From Rhodobacterales bacterium (GTDB lineage: Bacteria; Pseudomonadota; Alphaproteobacteria; Rhodobacterales; Rhodobacteraceae), in contig QKJR01000097.1 of assembly GCA_003249215.1 (NCBI GenBank), positions 1-64,000 on the forward strand: a stretch of 64,000 bases of DNA. The letters are read 5' to 3'. Positions 25,350-34,864 of the stretch are shown here, in pieces (the first letter of the stretch is position 1; every line of letters begins with the position of its first letter). Under the pieces are notes generated by a model. The model was not told the DNA's origin and made no database searches. It saw only the letters and a list, made by a program, of their open reading frames with translations. Position numbers and translations under genes: made by a program.

Positions 25350-27658
25350 TGCCCGTTCCCAGCCTCTGGAGCGGGGCCCGCACCTGGCAAGAGGGGCTGT
25401 CGTTGGGGTTGCGCGGGAAACTCGTGGCCCTGACGATCGCGGCGACGGTAATCTCGTCGCTGACCCTGTTCGCTCTGTTCTACCGGCAGCTCTATATCCA
25501 GGAACAGAGCGACGGCGTCGCGCGCCTGTCGGCCACCGCAGAGGTGCACGCCCACACGATCGGCGCTGTGTTCCAGCTCATGGTCTCCGATGCGGAGGTG
25601 CTGTCGCAAAGCCCGCCGATCCTGAGCTTTCTCGATACCACCGCCGATGTGCCCCGGATCGCCGCCGACGACCGCAGCACGGCAAGCCTGCGCAAGCAGC
25701 GCCTCGAACGGATCTTCAGCTCGTTCCTGCTGGCCCGCCCTCATTACACCCAGGTCCGGTTCATCGGCCGGGCTGGCAACTGGCGCGAACTGGTGCGCGT
25801 CGATCGTCGCGGTAAGGGCATCGTCCCGACGCCGGACTCAGAGCTGCAGGTCAAGGGCGGCGAACCCTATCTCGCCCCGTCCGAGCGGCTGGCGCATGGC
25901 GGGAGCTATTTCTCGCAGGTCACCTACAATCGTGAGAATGGTCGCGATGTCGGCCCGCCCACGATCCGCCTCGTCCGCCCGCTGCGCAACGCTGCGGGTC
26001 AACTCTTCGGCGCGATCGTGATCAATGCCGATTACGAGGCATTGCTGCGGCGCGCCACGCTCACCTCCGCCCCCGAATTTCATGCCGTGGCGGTCACCGA
26101 TTCGCTCGACTGGTACGCCTACTCCGGGGCGGGCGCGGATGATCTGCGCTTCCATCTCGATCCCGACTGGAGCCGCCCGGACCACGCGGCGGCGCTGACC
26201 GAAGCCGGCACCGCCGCCCGGACGGTCGCGACCCGTGACGCGCTGATCCGGATCACACCTGTTTTCCGGCGCGACGAAAATCATCCGTTCGGTCTCTACG
26301 TGACCACCGCGATCGACCGCGCCACCCTCTTCGCAACCCTGCGCCAGACCGCTTGGCGCACCTCTCTGGCCGCGCTGTCGCTGGTCCTTTTGTTCGCCCT
26401 TGGCGCAGTGGCCGTCGCGAACCGGATCACCCGACCGGTGCGCGAGCTCACCGAGACGATCGCGCGGGGCGAGACCGATCTCTGGCCGATGACCCGGCAC
26501 CCTGCGCGTGACGAGATCGGCCGCCTCGCCGAGATCCTCGGCGGCGATCTCGCACGCGAAACCCAGCAACGCCGCGCGATCTTCTCGAGCGTTCATGACG
26601 GGATCATCACGCTGAGCGAAACCGGGGCGATCGAGGATGTGAACCCCGCCGCCGAGGCGCTCTTCGGCTACGACCGCGCGGACCTGCTCGGGCGCGACAT
26701 CGGAATGCTCATGCCCGCGGGCATGGGGGCGCACCACCGCGGCTTTCTCGCCCGGGCCTCGAGCGACATGACCGCCCGCGCGATGGCCAGCAACCGCGAC
26801 ATCTACGGCCGCCGGCGCGACGGCAGCGAGGTTCCGCTCGAGATCTCGGTCAGCCGGGCGATGTATGCGGGGCGGTCGCATTTCATCGGCGTGGTGCGCG
26901 ACATTTCGCTGCGCAAGGCGGCGGAGGAGCGCACCGCGCGGCTCGTCGAGGCGCTCGAACGCTCAAACCAGGAACTCGACAAATTCGCCTATGTCGCCTC
27001 GCACGACCTGCGCGCGCCGCTCAGGGTGATCGACAATGCCTCGCGCTGGCTCGAGGAGGATCTGCAAGATCACCTGACCGAGGACACGCGCGAGAGTATG
27101 GCGATGCTGCGCAGCCGTGTCCTGCGGATGGAGCGGCTGCTCGATGACCTGCTGCAGCATTCGCGCATCGGGCGGCAGGATCAGGAGGCGCCCTTGGTGC
27201 GGGGCGACGCTCTGGTGGCCGATCTGCGCGCGCTCTTGCTCGACCGGCCCGGCATCCTCTTCGTCGCAACCCCGGCGGTCGAGGCGATCGAGCTCCCGCG
27301 GATGCCGATCCTGACCGTGCTCCTCAATCTCGTGAACAACGCGATCAAGCACCACGACCGCGACACCGGGCGCGTCACCCTCGACGTGCAGGAAACCGCC
27401 ACGAGCTTCGACTTCACCGTCACCGACGACGGGCCGGGCATCCCGCCGGAATATCATGCCCGCGTCTTCGAGATGTTCCAGACGCTCAAGCCCCGCGACG
27501 AGGTCGATGGCAGCGGCATGGGCCTCGCGATGGTGCTCAAGCATGTCACGCTCGCGGGCGGAGCGATCGAGATCGACTCCGACGGGCGCGGCACGCGCTT
27601 CAGACTACACTGGCCCAAACGGGCCGCCCCCTCCCGAACGCAAGAACAGGCGGCATGA
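25349..27658 (+). CDS. Membrane sensor histidine kinase (sensor-HAMP-PAS-HisKA-HATPase)
   Basis: The 769-residue kinase has a membrane helix near residues 25-46, a roughly 290-residue periplasmic sensor (Cache-like), a second helix near 339-358 and a HAMP linker (RITRPVRELTETIARGET). A PAS domain follows at about 405-520 (FSSVHDGIITLSETGAIEDVNPAA). The HisKA helix carries H552 in YVASHDLRAPLRVID and the ATPase has N, G1 and G2 boxes (NLVNNAIKHH, DDGPGIPPE, GSGMGLAMV). The HisKA/ATPase pair resembles that of bacteriophytochromes, which pair with Rcp1-type regulators like the next gene. Start and stop overlap both neighbours (TGATG, ATGA). Confidence 0.9.
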   Translation: MPVPSLWSGARTWQEGLSLGLRGKLVALTIAATVISSLTLFALFYRQLYIQEQSDGVARLSATAEVHAHTIGAVFQLMVSDAEVLSQSPPILSFLDTTADVPRIAADDRSTASLRKQRLERIFSSFLLARPHYTQVRFIGRAGNWRELVRVDRRGKGIVPTPDSELQVKGGEPYLAPSERLAHGGSYFSQVTYNRENGRDVGPPTIRLVRPLRNAAGQLFGAIVINADYEALLRRATLTSAPEFHAVAVTDSLDWYAYSGAGADDLRFHLDPDWSRPDHAAALTEAGTAARTVATRDALIRITPVFRRDENHPFGLYVTTAIDRATLFATLRQTAWRTSLAALSLVLLFALGAVAVANRITRPVRELTETIARGETDLWPMTRHPARDEIGRLAEILGGDLARETQQRRAIFSSVHDGIITLSETGAIEDVNPAAEALFGYDRADLLGRDIGMLMPAGMGAHHRGFLARASSDMTARAMASNRDIYGRRRDGSEVPLEISVSRAMYAGRSHFIGVVRDISLRKAAEERTARLVEALERSNQELDKFAYVASHDLRAPLRVIDNASRWLEEDLQDHLTEDTRESMAMLRSRVLRMERLLDDLLQHSRIGRQDQEAPLVRGDALVADLRALLLDRPGILFVATPAVEAIELPRMPILTVLLNLVNNAIKHHDRDTGRVTLDVQETATSFDFTVTDDGPGIPPEYHARVFEMFQTLKPRDEVDGSGMGLAMVLKHVTLAGGAIEIDSDGRGTRFRLHWPKRAAPSRTQEQAA

Positions 27659-28125
27659 TGGACGTGACCCAGCACCCCCCCGAGACACCGCTCGGGATCA
27701 TTCTGGTCGAGGACGACGACGGCGACGCCAAGGCGGTGCGGCGCGCGCTTGCAAAGGCGCAGGTGCCGCTGACCCTGATCCGCACGCGCGACGGGGTCGA
27801 TGCGCTGGCCTTCATCCGCGGTGAGACCGGCGCGCCGCCGCCGCATTACATTCTCCTCGTGGATCTCAACATGCCGCGTATGAACGGGCTCGAACTGCTG
27901 GCCGAGATCCGCAACGACCCGCATCTTGCGCGCGCGATCGTCTTCGTGATGACCACCTCACGTGACGAACACGACAAGAATGCCGCCTTTTCGCATCAGG
28001 CCGCCGGCTATCTGGTCAAGGCCAATGTCGGCACCGATTTCCACAATCTCGTCGGGATCATCGAACACTACGTGCGCGGCATTGAAGTCCCCGACATGGA
28101 ACGCAGTGCGGGAACCCTGTCATGA
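27655..28125 (+). CDS. Single-domain response regulator (Rcp1-like)
   Basis: This 156-residue protein is a receiver domain only: acidic pocket VEDDDGDA (residues 19-26), acceptor D70 in LLVDLNMPRMNG, threonine in VMTTS and lysine in YLVKANV. The insertion and sequence are of the Rcp1 type that partners phytochrome-like kinases. Without an output domain it should relay phosphate, here most simply from the upstream kinase to another component. Its ATG overlaps the kinase stop and its stop overlaps the next ATG. Confidence 0.9.
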   Translation: MMDVTQHPPETPLGIILVEDDDGDAKAVRRALAKAQVPLTLIRTRDGVDALAFIRGETGAPPPHYILLVDLNMPRMNGLELLAEIRNDPHLARAIVFVMTTSRDEHDKNAAFSHQAAGYLVKANVGTDFHNLVGIIEHYVRGIEVPDMERSAGTLS

Positions 28126-29213
28126 CCCTGCTGACGATCGTGATCATCGACGACGACGAGGGAGATCGAAAACTGGTGCGCCGGCTGCTCTCGAAATCCG
28201 GGATCGAGGCGCAGATCCACGAGGTGTCCGGCCCCGGCGATCTTGATGCGCTGTCACTCGAAACGGTCGATGCGGTCTTTCTCGATTATCTTCTGCCCGG
28301 GTGCGACGGGCTCGCACTGCTCGGCGGGTTGCGACAGCGCTGGCCCCGGGCGGCGATCATGCTGATGACCGGGCAGGGCGACGAGCAGATCGCGAAATCC
28401 GCGATCATGCTGGGCGCGGCGGATTACATCTCGAAGAACTCGCTCAATCAAGACGCCGTGGCGCGGATGCTCAAGCGCGGGATCGAGGCCGCGCGCCTGC
28501 AATGGCGACTTGACGAGCAGCAACGCGAACTTGCGACCTTTTCCGAGGTCCTCGTGCATGACTTCAAGGCCCCGATCCGCGCCGCCGGCTATCTCGCCGA
28601 CCGCATGGAAGAGGCGATCGACCAGGGTGACACCGGGGCGGCGCGCGAGTCGCTGGTGATGCTGCACCGCTCGGTGCGCCAGATGAGCGAACTTGTCGAG
28701 AGCCTCGCCGCCCACATCCGGTTCGACCGTGATCAGCTCCCCTCGATGGTCGAGCCCCGCGAGATCATCGACCGCGCTTGCGCCGCACTCGAGCATGACA
28801 TCGCCGAAAGCGGCGCACGGATCGAGGTCGAGACCGAGGGCCCGGCCTTCGAGGGCCTGCCCGCACAACTCACGCAATTGCTGCAGAACCTGATCTCGAA
28901 TGCGATCAAATATCGCGGCGAGGCGGTGCCGGAAATCCGCATTTCGGCGCGCCCTGAACAGAACGAGGACCGCGGCGAGACGATCCTCTTTTCGGTGCGC
29001 GACAACGGACCGGGGATCGCGCCGGAATATCACGAGAGGATCTTCGATCCGTTCACCCGCGCCCCAAGCCGAAGTGCCGCAGCGGGAACCGGGCTCGGAC
29101 TTGCGACCTGCCGCAAGATCGTGCGGCGTCACGGCGGCCGGATCTGGTGCGAATCCGCGCCGGATGCGGGCACGGCGATCCTTTTCTCGTTACCGCCCCG
29201 CCCCCCGCAATAG
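28122..29213 (+). CDS. Hybrid receiver-histidine kinase
   Basis: A receiver domain (residues 1-125; DDDEGD pocket, acceptor D55 in VFLDYLLPGCDG, lysine in YISKNS) precedes the kinase. The kinase has HisKA with H146 in EVLVHDFKAPIRA and a HATPase domain (NLISNAIKYR, DNGPGIAPE, GTGLGLATC). There is no membrane segment. The REC-first architecture makes the kinase output respond to phosphorylation by the upstream proteins. With the preceding three genes it forms a coupled phosphorelay lacking any DNA-binding output, so the final target must be encoded elsewhere or be a protein partner. Confidence 0.9.
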   Translation: MTLLTIVIIDDDEGDRKLVRRLLSKSGIEAQIHEVSGPGDLDALSLETVDAVFLDYLLPGCDGLALLGGLRQRWPRAAIMLMTGQGDEQIAKSAIMLGAADYISKNSLNQDAVARMLKRGIEAARLQWRLDEQQRELATFSEVLVHDFKAPIRAAGYLADRMEEAIDQGDTGAARESLVMLHRSVRQMSELVESLAAHIRFDRDQLPSMVEPREIIDRACAALEHDIAESGARIEVETEGPAFEGLPAQLTQLLQNLISNAIKYRGEAVPEIRISARPEQNEDRGETILFSVRDNGPGIAPEYHERIFDPFTRAPSRSAAAGTGLGLATCRKIVRRHGGRIWCESAPDAGTAILFSLPPRPPQ

Positions 29214-29238
29214 GCAGACGGGCCTCAACGCTCGGCAA

Positions 29239-30573
29239 TCAAGCGAAGGGGATTGGATCGGGCGGGGCATCGCGGTCATGGACCTTGCGCCCGGCCACCC
29301 AGGTTTCGGCGATGGCGCGATCGTCTCCCATCGTCATCAGCAGGAACAGGATTTCCTCGATCGAACGGCAATGCTCGGCGCGGAAGGCCATGAAGGGCGT
29401 CGCCCGCGGATCGACGACGATCAGATCGGCCTCATATCCGGGCGCGAGCCGCCCGAGCCGATCCTCGAGATAGAGCGCCCGCGCCCCCCCCAGAGTGGCG
29501 AGCCAGAAGGCGCGCAGCGCATCGAGCCGCGTGCCGCCCAGCGCCGCGACCTTGTAGGCCTCGTTCAGCGTCTGAAGCTGGCTGAGCGAGGTGCCCGCGC
29601 CGACATCGGTGCCGAGCCCGACCCGCACCGGGCGTCGCGGGTCGCTCGCCTCGGCAAGCTTGAAGAGCCCCGAGCCGAGGAACAGGTTCGAGGTCGGGCA
29701 GAAGGCGATCGCGGCGCCCCTGTCGTGGCAGGTGCAGAAATCGCCCTCATGCATGTGGATCGCATGGCCGAAGACCGCGCGCGGCCCGACCAGACCCGCA
29801 TGATCGTAGGTATCGAGGTAGCTCGCGCGTTCGGGAAAAAGGTCGCGCACCCAGTCGATCTCGGCGCGGTTCTCGCACAGATGGGTCTGCATGTAGACGC
29901 CGGGATGATCGCACAGAAGCGCGCCCGCGGCCTCGAGCTGCGCCTCGGTCGAGGTCGGCGCAAAACGCGGCGTGACGGCATAGAGCTGCCGCCCGCGCCC
30001 GTGCCAGCGCGCGATCAGCGCGGCACTCTCGTCATGGCCCCGCTGCGCGGTGTCGAGCAGCGCCGCCGGCGCGTTGCGGTCCATCAGCACCTTGCCCGCG
30101 ATCATCCGCGTGCCGAGCCGTTCGGATTCGGCGAAGAACGCCTCGACCGATTGCGGATGGACCGTGCAATAGACCATCGCCGTGGTCGTGCCCGCCCGCA
30201 GCAGCTCGCGCAGGAAGACCCTGGCCACGCGCGCGGCATGGGCCTGATCGGCAAACTCAAGCTCGGTCGGGAAGGTGTAGGTATTGAGCCATTCCAGAAG
30301 CTGCTCGCCATAGGCGCCGATCATCTGGATCTGCGGATAATGCACATGGGTGTCGATCAACCCGGGCATCAGGATCTTGTCGGGGTGATGCGCGGGGGTG
30401 ACGCCCGCGGGCAGAGCGCCCTTGACCGCCTCATACGGCCCCGCGGCGGTGATCCGCCCGCCCTCCATGATCACGAGCCCGTCCTCGTGCCAGTCGAGGC
30501 AGTCGGCGGGGGCGCGCTCGAACGGGTTGTCGCGCAGCGAAACGATCTGGCCGCGCAGGGCGGTGACGGGCAT
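29239..30573 (-). CDS. guaD: Guanine deaminase
   Basis: GuaD converts guanine to xanthine and ammonia in purine salvage and catabolism. The 444-residue amidohydrolase has the zinc ligands in GLIDTHVHYPQ, the family stretch PTELEFADQAHAARVA, QTHLCEN, HAIHMHEGDF and the aspartate in GLGTDVGAGTS. The sequence PQIQMIGAYGEQLLEWLNTYTFP is specific to guanine deaminases. ATG 30573 is preceded by CGGAGG. It is convergent with the phosphorelay. No xanthine dehydrogenase genes are in view; in related bacteria xdh genes may lie elsewhere. Confidence 0.93.
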   Translation of the reverse strand: MPVTALRGQIVSLRDNPFERAPADCLDWHEDGLVIMEGGRITAAGPYEAVKGALPAGVTPAHHPDKILMPGLIDTHVHYPQIQMIGAYGEQLLEWLNTYTFPTELEFADQAHAARVARVFLRELLRAGTTTAMVYCTVHPQSVEAFFAESERLGTRMIAGKVLMDRNAPAALLDTAQRGHDESAALIARWHGRGRQLYAVTPRFAPTSTEAQLEAAGALLCDHPGVYMQTHLCENRAEIDWVRDLFPERASYLDTYDHAGLVGPRAVFGHAIHMHEGDFCTCHDRGAAIAFCPTSNLFLGSGLFKLAEASDPRRPVRVGLGTDVGAGTSLSQLQTLNEAYKVAALGGTRLDALRAFWLATLGGARALYLEDRLGRLAPGYEADLIVVDPRATPFMAFRAEHCRSIEEILFLLMTMGDDRAIAETWVAGRKVHDRDAPPDPIPFA

Positions 30574-30709
30574 CGGAAACCTCCGGTCTTGCCCCGGGCA
30601 CGCGGCCCGGCGGTTTTCACGAAGGCCATCTAAAGGCACCGGGCGGCGATGATCCAGCCCGCCCGAGGCCGATCCCACACGACAGGCCGTTTTTCTGAGC
30701 TCATCGGCG

Positions 30710-30731
30710 GAGGCGCCCAATTCGGCGCCTC
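30710..30731. terminator. Stem-loop between guaD and the ugp-like operon
   Basis: GAGGCGCC-CAATTC-GGCGCCTC is a perfect 8-bp stem with a 6-nt loop, 39 bp beyond the stop of the minus-strand operon. On the minus strand no T-tract follows, so it is a weak candidate for operon termination. The rest of 30574-30769 holds only the guaD promoter region, with nothing clear. Confidence 0.4.
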
Positions 30732-30769
30732 TTCCAGAAGGACGACCCCGATCGCGGCCGGGACCAGCC

Positions 30770-31753
30770 TCAGCGCGCAGCAAAACCGAGGATTTCGGTC
30801 TCGATCCGCTCATGATCGGAGAGCGGCACCCCCGCCGGATCGAGCGCCGGACAGATCCGCACCTCGCTGAGGTTCAGCCCGCGTGCGAGAAACCAGTCGA
30901 GCTTCATCGCCCGGTCGGGGAAGCGGGTGAGCCGCGAGGGGCGCGTGGTCGGCGCCTCCTCGGGGCCGCCGTGGACCGTGAAGCCCGCCGCCCGCGCCAG
31001 ATCGAAGAGCCCCTCGTCGCGCCAGTCACCGCCCGGGCAATTGCCGGTGTTGAGATCGCCGCCGATCAGCACCGGCAGCCCCGGAAATTCCGCATCGAGC
31101 GCGGCGATCAGCCCCCCGGCCTGCGCCGCGCGATGCGCGGGGCCGCAGGCGCTCTCGAGATGGGTCGAAACGGCGACGATCGGCCCGGCCTCGGTGGCGA
31201 TCACGCCCCCCACCGCGACGCGCTCGCCCAGCCGCGGCTGCTCGGCGTCGAAAAACCATTGCCGCCGCCCGAAAAGCCGCAGCGCGAAGACCTCGGTCAG
31301 CCCCGCGCGCGCCAGCACCGCATTGCCATGAAAGCCGCGGGTGTTGTGATCCTCGGTGCAAAACTCATGCTCGATCGGCGAGCCGAGGCCGAGTTCGAGA
31401 AACTCGACCGCATAGGCATGGCCCATGCCGAGCCGCGCGGCCACCGCGGCGGTGGTGTGGGTCTGACCGGTGCGGGCCATGCCGTCATCCATCTCGGACA
31501 GAAGCACCAGATCGCGTCCGGCGAGCGCCGCGGCCGAACCCTCCGGATCGAGGCAACGCTCGAGGTTCCAGGCCGCCGCGCGGATCGGAAAGGTCAGCGG
31601 CCCGGGATCGGCGGGCGGCGCGAATTCCACCGCATTCAGCGCGGGAATACCGGCGCAATGCGCATCATGCGCGGCGGGGGTGCGAGCGATGCCCTCAAGG
31701 GCCAGCATCTCGGGCGCGGGCACAGGCAGCCGCGGCAGGATCTGCCGGATCAT
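30770..31753 (-). CDS. Endonuclease/exonuclease/phosphatase-fold protein
   Basis: The 327-residue protein carries the metal-dependent EEP fold motifs in order: AAWNLERC, the glutamate in LLSEMDDG, the histidine in VSTHLES, GGDLNTG and the terminal SDHERIE. Substrates of the family range from DNA to phospho- and phosphodiester lipids. It is the last gene of a ugpBAEC-type operon (its ATG overlaps the ugpC-like stop). A phosphodiesterase acting on the imported compound is therefore a reasonable inference. No signal peptide is visible, so it should act in the cytosol. Confidence 0.8.
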   Translation of the reverse strand: MIRQILPRLPVPAPEMLALEGIARTPAAHDAHCAGIPALNAVEFAPPADPGPLTFPIRAAAWNLERCLDPEGSAAALAGRDLVLLSEMDDGMARTGQTHTTAAVAARLGMGHAYAVEFLELGLGSPIEHEFCTEDHNTRGFHGNAVLARAGLTEVFALRLFGRRQWFFDAEQPRLGERVAVGGVIATEAGPIVAVSTHLESACGPAHRAAQAGGLIAALDAEFPGLPVLIGGDLNTGNCPGGDWRDEGLFDLARAAGFTVHGGPEEAPTTRPSRLTRFPDRAMKLDWFLARGLNLSEVRICPALDPAGVPLSDHERIETEILGFAAR

Positions 31754-32817
31754 GCGACCACCTCCGGCACCCGCGCCGCTCGGTCGATCCGCTTGCCGCT
31801 CAGCGTGTCGAAAAGGTGCAGACGCCCGGGCGCGACCCGCAACGCCATGCGGTCGGACAAGGCCGCCTCGGGCGGATGGGCGAAGGCGATGCGCTGCCCC
31901 TCGGCCAGAGCATGGACGATACGGCTCGCGCCGAGCTCTTCGACATAATCGACGACGACGGGCAGACCGGTCGGCGCGGCGCTCAGATCCTCGGCCCGCA
32001 GGCCGAGCGTCACCGCGCCCTCCGCCACGCCTGCAGGGCCGAGATCGACACCCTCGAGCAACACCCGTCCGCCCGCAACCTGCGCATCCATCAGATTCAT
32101 CGCCGGCGCCCCGATGAAGGAGGCGACGAAGGTCGAGGCGGGGCGGTGATAGACCTCGAGCGGGGTGCCCACCTGCTCGATCCGCCCGCCATTCAGCACC
32201 ACGAGCCGGTCAGCCAAGGTCATCGCCTCGAGCTGATCGTGGGTGACATAGAGCGAGGTGGTGCCAAGGCGGCGTTGCAGCTTGCGGATCTCGCCGCGCA
32301 TCGAAACGCGCAGCTTGGCATCGAGGTTCGAGAGCGGCTCATCGAACAGGAACGCCGCCGGCTGGCGCACGATGGCGCGGCCCATGGCGACGCGCTGCCG
32401 CTGGCCGCCCGACAAGGCCCGCGGCTTGCGGTCGAGATAGGGGCCAAGCTCGAGCATCCGCGCGGCTTCAGTCACGCGGGCCTCGATCTCGGCGCGCGAG
32501 GTGCCGCGGTTCTTGAGCCCATAGGCCATATTCTCGCGCACCGACATATGCGGATAGAGCGCGTAATTCTGAAACACCATCGCGATATCGCGCTCGGAGG
32601 GTTCGAGCCGGTTCACGATACGGTCGCCGATCGTGACCTCGCCCGCGGTGATCTCCTCGAGCCCCGCGACCATGCGCAGAAGCGTGGACTTGCCGCAGCC
32701 CGAGGGCCCGACGAGCACGATGAATTCGCCGTCCTCGATCGTCAGGCTGACGTCGCTCACCGCCTGCACGCCGCCCGCATAGGTCTTGCCCACCGAAGAA
32801 AGGGTCATTCCGGCCAT
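31750..32817 (-). CDS. ugpC: ABC transporter ATPase, UgpC/MalK type
   Basis: The ATPase subunit drives import. The 355 residues contain Walker [10 protein letters not shown], the Q-loop, signature [14 protein letters not shown], Walker [11 protein letters not shown] and the switch YVTHDQ. A C-terminal OB/TOBE domain is typical of CUT1 (sugar and glycerol-phosphate) importers. ATG 32817 is used since it overlaps the upstream permease stop; a GTG one codon earlier is possible. The UgpC assignment reflects the composition of the whole operon; a sugar substrate is equally compatible with the ATPase sequence alone. Confidence 0.85.
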   Translation of the reverse strand: MAGMTLSSVGKTYAGGVQAVSDVSLTIEDGEFIVLVGPSGCGKSTLLRMVAGLEEITAGEVTIGDRIVNRLEPSERDIAMVFQNYALYPHMSVRENMAYGLKNRGTSRAEIEARVTEAARMLELGPYLDRKPRALSGGQRQRVAMGRAIVRQPAAFLFDEPLSNLDAKLRVSMRGEIRKLQRRLGTTSLYVTHDQLEAMTLADRLVVLNGGRIEQVGTPLEVYHRPASTFVASFIGAPAMNLMDAQVAGGRVLLEGVDLGPAGVAEGAVTLGLRAEDLSAAPTGLPVVVDYVEELGASRIVHALAEGQRIAFAHPPEAALSDRMALRVAPGRLHLFDTLSGKRIDRAARVPEVVA

Positions 32818-33659
32818 CACTTGTCGCTTTCCGTCAGGCCCTTGATGAACATGCGCTGGAAGACGATGACCACCAGAACGGGCGGCACCATCGCCAGCAC
32901 CGCAAGGGCGAAGGCTTCGTTGTAATCGGGGATCTGGCTGCCCACCCAGACCTGCAGGATCGCCTTGATCCCGCGCATCAGGGTGAAGAAATGCTCATCC
33001 GTGGTCATCAGGATCGGCCAGAGATACTGGTTCCAGCCATAGACGAACATGATGATGAAGATCGCCGCCATCATCGTGCGCGAAAGCGGCACGAGGATAT
33101 CGAGGAAGAACTTGACCGGCCCCGCCCCGTCGATCCGCGCGGCCTCGAGCAATTCATCGGGGACCGATTTGAAGAACTGCCGGAAATAGAAGGTGCCGGT
33201 GGCCGAGGCCAGAAGCGGCACGATCAGCCCGGTATAGGTGTTGAGCAGATGCAGATCGCTCATCACCTGATAGGACGGCATGATCCGCACCTCGAGCGGC
33301 AAAAGCAGGGTCGCGAAGATCATCCAGAAGATCGCCGTGGCGAAGCGGAAGCGGAAGTAGACCAGCGCATAGGCCGCCATCATCGACAGAACGATCTTGC
33401 CCACCGCAAAGCCCACGCCAAGGATGAGCGAATTCATCAACATGCTCAGGCCCGTCACATCGCCGGTGAAACCGCCCCGCGCGGTCAGCACCTTGGCATA
33501 GGTCGCGGCCCCCTCGGTTCCGGGCGTCAGGAAAAGCCCCCCGGTATGGATCTCGACCGCCGAATGGGTCGAGGACATCACGGCGAGCACCACCGGCGCC
33601 AGCAGGAAGAGCGTGCCGAGGAACAGGATCAGATGGTCGAAGGGTTTGATTTTCCACAT
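32817..33659 (-). CDS. ugpE: ABC transporter permease, UgpE type
   Basis: The 280-residue permease has about six membrane helices and the EAA loop ([27 protein letters not shown]) that contacts the ATPase. [39 protein letters not shown] closely resembles UgpE proteins for sn-glycerol-3-phosphate uptake. It lies 11 bp after the other permease gene and overlaps the ATPase gene. The start at 33659 is the ATG before the first hydrophobic segment. Confidence 0.87.
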   Translation of the reverse strand: MWKIKPFDHLILFLGTLFLLAPVVLAVMSSTHSAVEIHTGGLFLTPGTEGAATYAKVLTARGGFTGDVTGLSMLMNSLILGVGFAVGKIVLSMMAAYALVYFRFRFATAIFWMIFATLLLPLEVRIMPSYQVMSDLHLLNTYTGLIVPLLASATGTFYFRQFFKSVPDELLEAARIDGAGPVKFFLDILVPLSRTMMAAIFIIMFVYGWNQYLWPILMTTDEHFFTLMRGIKAILQVWVGSQIPDYNEAFALAVLAMVPPVLVVIVFQRMFIKGLTESDK

Positions 33660-33670
33660 GGCCTCGCCCC

Positions 33671-34624
33671 TCAGCCGTAATGCACGCGGCGCTCGAGCAG
33701 CCGGAACTGCACCACCGTCAGCACCGCCACCAGAACCATCAGCACCACCGACTGCGCCGAAGAGCCGCCGATATCGTTGCCTTTGAAGCCGTCGAGATAG
33801 ACCTTGTAGACAAGCGTCATCGGGTTGTTCGCGGGCTTGTCCTTCACGATCACGTCGATGATCCCGAAAGTGTCAAAAAGCGCATAGGTCACGTTGATGA
33901 TCAGCAGGAAAAAGGCGGTGGGCGCCAAGAGCGGCAGCGTCACATCGACGAACCGCCGCCAGCCCGAGCGCGCGTCGATCAGGGCCGCCTCGCGCACCGA
34001 GACCGGCACCGATTGCAGCCCCGAGAGGAAGAAGATGAAGTTATAGGGCACCTGCTTCCAGACCGAGATCACGATCAGCGCGAAGGCCGTGTCCCAATAA
34101 TCGATGCCGACCCGCAGGTCATAGCCGAAGAGGGCGGCGAACTGCGTGGCCGGCCCGATATGCAGGTCAAAGAGCATCATCCCGATCAGCGCCGCGACCG
34201 GCGGCGCGATCGCATAGACCGAAATCAGTGCGGTCTTGTAGGGCCCCGCGGCGCGGATCACCTTGTCGGCCTTGACCGCCAGCAACAGGCCCAGCCCCAG
34301 CGCCAGCGCCGTCACCACCGCGGAAAAAAACGCCGTGAACCCCGCGATCTGGCGATATTCGTTCGACCGCGATAGATCGGCATAATTGTCGAGGCCTACG
34401 AAGGTCGCGCCAAAGCCGAACGGATCCTCGAGATAGAAGGACGAGGTGACCGCCTGCGCCGAGGGCCAGTAGAAGAAAATGACCACGATGGCGAGCTGCG
34501 GCACGAGAAAGGCCCAGGGCGTGAGCGCGCGGTCGAACTGCACCGCCTTGGCGGGCGGACCCGCGGGGCGCGAGACCCACAGGCGCAGACGCTGAGCAAG
34601 GGAAAGAGATGGGCTGACGGTCAT
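33671..34624 (-). CDS. ugpA: ABC transporter permease, UgpA type
   Basis: The 317-residue permease starts with a cytosolic N-terminus, then FLVPQLAIVVIFFYWPSAQAV, the usual first helix of UgpA. The family stretch FVGLDNYADL follows and an EAA loop near the C-terminus is partly conserved (REAALIDARSGWRRFVDVTLPLL). It would form the translocation pore with the UgpE-like protein. It is separated from the binding-protein gene by a 240-bp gap containing a repeat and a large hairpin, so its expression is likely lower than that of the binding protein. Confidence 0.87.
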   Translation of the reverse strand: MTVSPSLSLAQRLRLWVSRPAGPPAKAVQFDRALTPWAFLVPQLAIVVIFFYWPSAQAVTSSFYLEDPFGFGATFVGLDNYADLSRSNEYRQIAGFTAFFSAVVTALALGLGLLLAVKADKVIRAAGPYKTALISVYAIAPPVAALIGMMLFDLHIGPATQFAALFGYDLRVGIDYWDTAFALIVISVWKQVPYNFIFFLSGLQSVPVSVREAALIDARSGWRRFVDVTLPLLAPTAFFLLIINVTYALFDTFGIIDVIVKDKPANNPMTLVYKVYLDGFKGNDIGGSSAQSVVLMVLVAVLTVVQFRLLERRVHYG

Positions 34625-34747
34625 GAATTTCGGGGCTCGCTCGGTCTAAGGATCAGTCTGGACTCGGTCGGATTTCGGTGCGGTCACAAGATGCCGTGGT
34701 AGGGGCGCGCCGAGCTCCGCCCACCTGCCCCCCTCCCTCATCTGTGC

Positions 34748-34789
34748 CCAAATATCCCGGGGGGAGCGAAGCGGGGGGCAGCGCCCCCC
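34748..34789. repeat. Dispersed palindromic repeat, copy B
   Basis: CCAAATATCCCGGGGGG, an 8-bp centre and GGGGGGCAGCGCCCCCC match copy A inside dnaE2, apart from a shorter centre. Here it lies in the gap between the binding protein and permease genes. Its G/C arms can fold into a stable hairpin in the transcript. Confidence 0.75.
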
Positions 34790-34824
34790 CTCCCCGCCAA
34801 ACCTGCGCAGCACGTCAGAGAACA

Positions 34825-34857
34825 GGGCTGCCGCCCCCGGTCTCCCGGGGGCAGCCC
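34825..34857 (-). terminator. Large hairpin after the ugpB-like gene
   Basis: GGGCTGC...GCAGCCC encloses CCCCGG-TCTC-CCGGGG, making a two-tier stem 8 bp after the binding-protein stop. It has no T-tract. In importer operons such structures commonly protect the binding-protein mRNA and reduce read-through. Confidence 0.55.
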
Positions 34858-34864
34858 GCCCCGA

